Below are positions 62,424 through 64,000 of a stretch of DNA of 64,000 nucleotides, piece by piece (the first letter of the stretch is position 1; every line of letters begins with the position of its first letter). The stretch comes from an uncultured Woeseia sp. (GTDB lineage: Bacteria; Pseudomonadota; Gammaproteobacteria; Steroidobacterales; Woeseiaceae). The stretch spans positions 1-64,000 of the forward strand of contig CALALV010000002.1 in assembly GCA_937925605.1 (NCBI GenBank). Direction: 5' to 3'. A program made the translations under genes and the position numbers. The notes under the pieces are model-generated. The model did no database searches, was not told where the DNA came from, and saw nothing but the letters and a program-made list of their open reading frames with translations.

Positions 62424-63700
62424 TCATCGTATTGCTGGTAGGCACGGCGATATCCGCGGGAATCGGCTGGGTCTGGTCCCGTTACTACCTGAGGAAGGTA
62501 GTCGACAATGGCGAAATTGCGGATATCGACGCGTTCAATCGTCCGGCATATGAATTTCTGATTGTCGTTGCCGTGGCGACGATTGTCGGTATCTGCGCAC
62601 AACTGCTTATGGCAACTGCGTTCGAACGGCAGATGAAAGCATTGTCCCGGGACATGCCGGTGTCAGAGTTCGTGTTGCGAACGCTCGGCTACGATGACAA
62701 GAGGGCAATCGAGTCTTCGGGACCGGGCGGGAGGCTTGCCGCTTCTTCCGCGCAGGATGCCCGCACCCAGCTTGCCGTCTCCTTGCAGGAAAAGGAAAGG
62801 GTGCTTACCGAGAACCAGTTGTACAGGGAGTTTCTTGAGGAACTCTTCGGTGATACGCCGGGCTCGTATTTCGAGCGGGAAGCCGACGGCTTCGCGATCG
62901 TGAGTCATATTCTTCAGCGAGGTGAAACCGGGAGCGTCGACGACAGGGCGCACGGGGAGTTCCATGCGCTGCTTGAGCAGGTTGGTATTGCAGCACCAGG
63001 AGCGGTAAACGGGCTGCTGATTCCCGTGCCCACGCTGTCTATCTGGTCGCTGACCCACCAGCGTACTGTGGATCCCGGTAGCTATCTAAGGCTCGAAGTC
63101 GAGGGTGGCGGCGCAGCTTTGGAGATCTGGCGTAAGCTCTTCAACTATCGGGGAGAAGGATCACTATCGTTCGATGAGAAGGCGGAACGCCTCGCGCTGC
63201 TCACGGCTTACTTGCGGCAGTACAACGCGATGTTCGCAGACATTCTGACGGCGGCTGCATTGTGGGTCGGGCCGATACAGCTCGCGCTGGTAGCGCTGTT
63301 TTTCCTCACGATCACGGTCTTTGCGATGAGAATCGGGATCTGCTCCGACCGCAACGTTCGGAAGTTCATAGCGGATAACGTCGTCGGTGAGTCTGAGAAA
63401 ACCAACTCTTGGGAGAGTTATATAGAAAACGTGCCCTACGCGCCGATCAACTACGCAACGTGGGCAATACCTTCCATCGGATTCATCGGCACCGTATTCG
63501 GCATTAAGCAGTCCCTCGGTAGCGCTGAGATGGTGGTCAGCGCGGCTGACAGGGGGGAACAGATACTCGCCGTAGGCCGGGTCACGGAGCTTCTGAGCCT
63601 TGCGTTCGACACTACGCTCGTTGCACTTACTTTCAATGTCATGTTGATGAGCCTGTATTTCGCGATCCGCTCACTGGAAAGCCGGCTCATTCACAAATAG
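62411..63700 (+). CDS. MotA/TolQ/ExbB-like proton channel subunit
   Basis: 429-aa inner-membrane protein. TM1 (VIIVLLVGTAISAGIGWVW, about 3-22), TM2 (YEFLIVVAVATIVGICAQLLMATAF, about 47-71), a large soluble insert (about 75-270), then three TMs: about 277-305, YATWAIPSIGFIGTVFGI (from Tyr348) and LLSLAFDTTLVALTFNVMLMSLYFAI (around Phe399). The last two match the MotA/TolQ/ExbB proton-channel domain. Longer than TolQ/ExbB (about 230-245 aa); the insert is unlike them. Its ATG lies inside the end of the giant gene and its stop overlaps the ExbD-like start, so all three genes are coupled. Confidence 0.9.
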   Translation: MHQVIIVLLVGTAISAGIGWVWSRYYLRKVVDNGEIADIDAFNRPAYEFLIVVAVATIVGICAQLLMATAFERQMKALSRDMPVSEFVLRTLGYDDKRAIESSGPGGRLAASSAQDARTQLAVSLQEKERVLTENQLYREFLEELFGDTPGSYFEREADGFAIVSHILQRGETGSVDDRAHGEFHALLEQVGIAAPGAVNGLLIPVPTLSIWSLTHQRTVDPGSYLRLEVEGGGAALEIWRKLFNYRGEGSLSFDEKAERLALLTAYLRQYNAMFADILTAAALWVGPIQLALVALFFLTITVFAMRIGICSDRNVRKFIADNVVGESEKTNSWESYIENVPYAPINYATWAIPSIGFIGTVFGIKQSLGSAEMVVSAADRGEQILAVGRVTELLSLAFDTTLVALTFNVMLMSLYFAIRSLESRLIHK

Positions 63701-64000
63701 TGAGCGCTGTGCAGACCGACAACAACTTGTCTTTCCTGGACACCCTGAGCTGCGGCCTGGGGGCGCTGATGGTCTTGTTCTTCGTTTTTGCCGCAGTCAG
63801 CGACAGAGGTATTTCCGGAGCGAAGGTGCGCCCCGTGATCTCGCGCGGCGAGACCGAGCAAGCACAGGTGCTTGAAGCCGGCAGGGACAAGTCCAGAATG
63901 CCGGTCATGTACTCACTGCGACTGTCTTCGGAGAGCTGCCAACTGAGCCCGGAAGGATTGACCGCTGTTGCATCAGGTGCCCTGAGCCTGGGTCGAGGCC
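63700..64000 (+). CDS. ExbD/MotB-like subunit, truncated by the window end
   Basis: Open frame from a GTG at 63700 (overlapping the preceding TAG by one base; a second GTG is at 63709) that runs off the window. It reads VSAVQTDNNLSFLDTLSCGLGALMVLFFVFAAV: a short cytoplasmic N-terminus followed by one TM helix with Asp14 just at its start, the position of the protonatable Asp in MotB/ExbD/TolR. About 100 residues are visible; the periplasmic part after the TM begins with polar sequence. It completes the stator pair with the preceding gene. Whether it has a peptidoglycan-binding OmpA-like domain cannot be seen. Confidence 0.8.
   Translation, partial: MSAVQTDNNLSFLDTLSCGLGALMVLFFVFAAVSDRGISGAKVRPVISRGETEQAQVLEAGRDKSRMPVMYSLRLSSESCQLSPEGLTAVASGALSLGRG

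Larger units (their letters stand above)
48046..64000. mobile_element. Probable genomic island, right end outside the window
   Basis: From the att-like site rightwards the genes are accessory (HTH/coiled-coil protein, AbiE toxin-antitoxin, DUF3238-like protein, giant protein/proton-channel operon). Base composition and codon choice are less GC-biased, most clearly in 51.3-64 kb (codons such as AAT, GAT, TTT, ATA are frequent, while in the backbone they are rare). No integrase is visible. It would be expected next to the intact tmRNA at the other end, beyond 64 kb. Possible integrase arm-type repeats, CCCCCATAGA and CCCCCAGATG, occur at 48116-48137. Confidence 0.65.

Noticed and set aside
1..64000. 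CRISPR arrays, rRNA genes, intact tRNA genes and insertion sequences
   Set aside because: No regular direct-repeat array, rRNA signature, complete cloverleaf or transposase gene was seen on reading the window; a tRNAscan or ISfinder run would settle it.

Overview
The window reads as a chromosomal segment of a high-GC gammaproteobacterium. The order 4.5S RNA - dnaX - ybaB - recR is classical for that class. Also present are orn/rsgA, a ppsA/ppsR divergent pair, a YqiB-type DUF1249 protein, prc, typA/srkA and an NhaR-type regulator. The GC-rich third-position codon use of 1-48 kb, plus several Na+-linked genes, would suit a marine or haloalkaliphilic lineage. This is inferred from gene content; no rRNA or marker phylogeny was available.

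Layout. 1-9.6 kb holds housekeeping genes: the 3' part of 4.5S RNA, DNA polymerase III tau/gamma, EbfC/YbaB, RecR, a HIT hydrolase, RsgA, oligoribonuclease, a DUF938 methyltransferase, an SH3b envelope protein, PEP synthase and its bifunctional regulator. 9.7-22 kb holds DUF1249, a coiled-coil protein, Prc, several small membrane or envelope proteins, a Ycf46-like AAA ATPase, a gluzincin peptidase, an NlpC/P60 lipoprotein and two overlapping lipoproteins. 21.5-30.7 kb holds srkA-typA, a HAD/acyltransferase fusion, a large lipoprotein with a phosphatase-like partner, a DUF4397 repeat lipoprotein and NhaR. 31.2-33.7 kb is a Na+/bicarbonate cluster: HPF-like protein, NaChBac-type Na+ channel, SbtA and SbtB. 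33.9-47.7 kb holds a hybrid histidine kinase divergent from a periplasmic binding protein with a 90-bp concentric palindrome between them. It continues with a TorF-like porin, an EamA-like permease, an ECF sigma/Ser-Thr kinase-TPR pair, a 715-aa protein ending in a pilin domain, a lipoprotein, a flavodoxin-fold protein and a DUF533 protein.

At about 48.05 kb the character of the sequence changes. A short minus-strand copy of what looks like a tmRNA (ssrA) 3' end lies beside a strong hairpin. To its right the DNA is visibly less GC-biased and the genes become accessory: an HTH/coiled-coil protein, an AbiEi/AbiEii type IV toxin-antitoxin pair with a small third gene, and a secreted DUF3238-like protein. 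After these comes a tightly coupled operon that leaves the window: a 3322-aa exported giant protein, a MotA/TolQ/ExbB-like proton-channel subunit and the start of an ExbD/MotB-like subunit. I read 48.05 kb to beyond 64 kb as a genomic island. The giant-protein/proton-channel operon is the best candidate for an undescribed system: ion-motive force apparently coupled to a very large, disulfide-rich, beta-rich periplasmic machine, possibly for defence or envelope transport.
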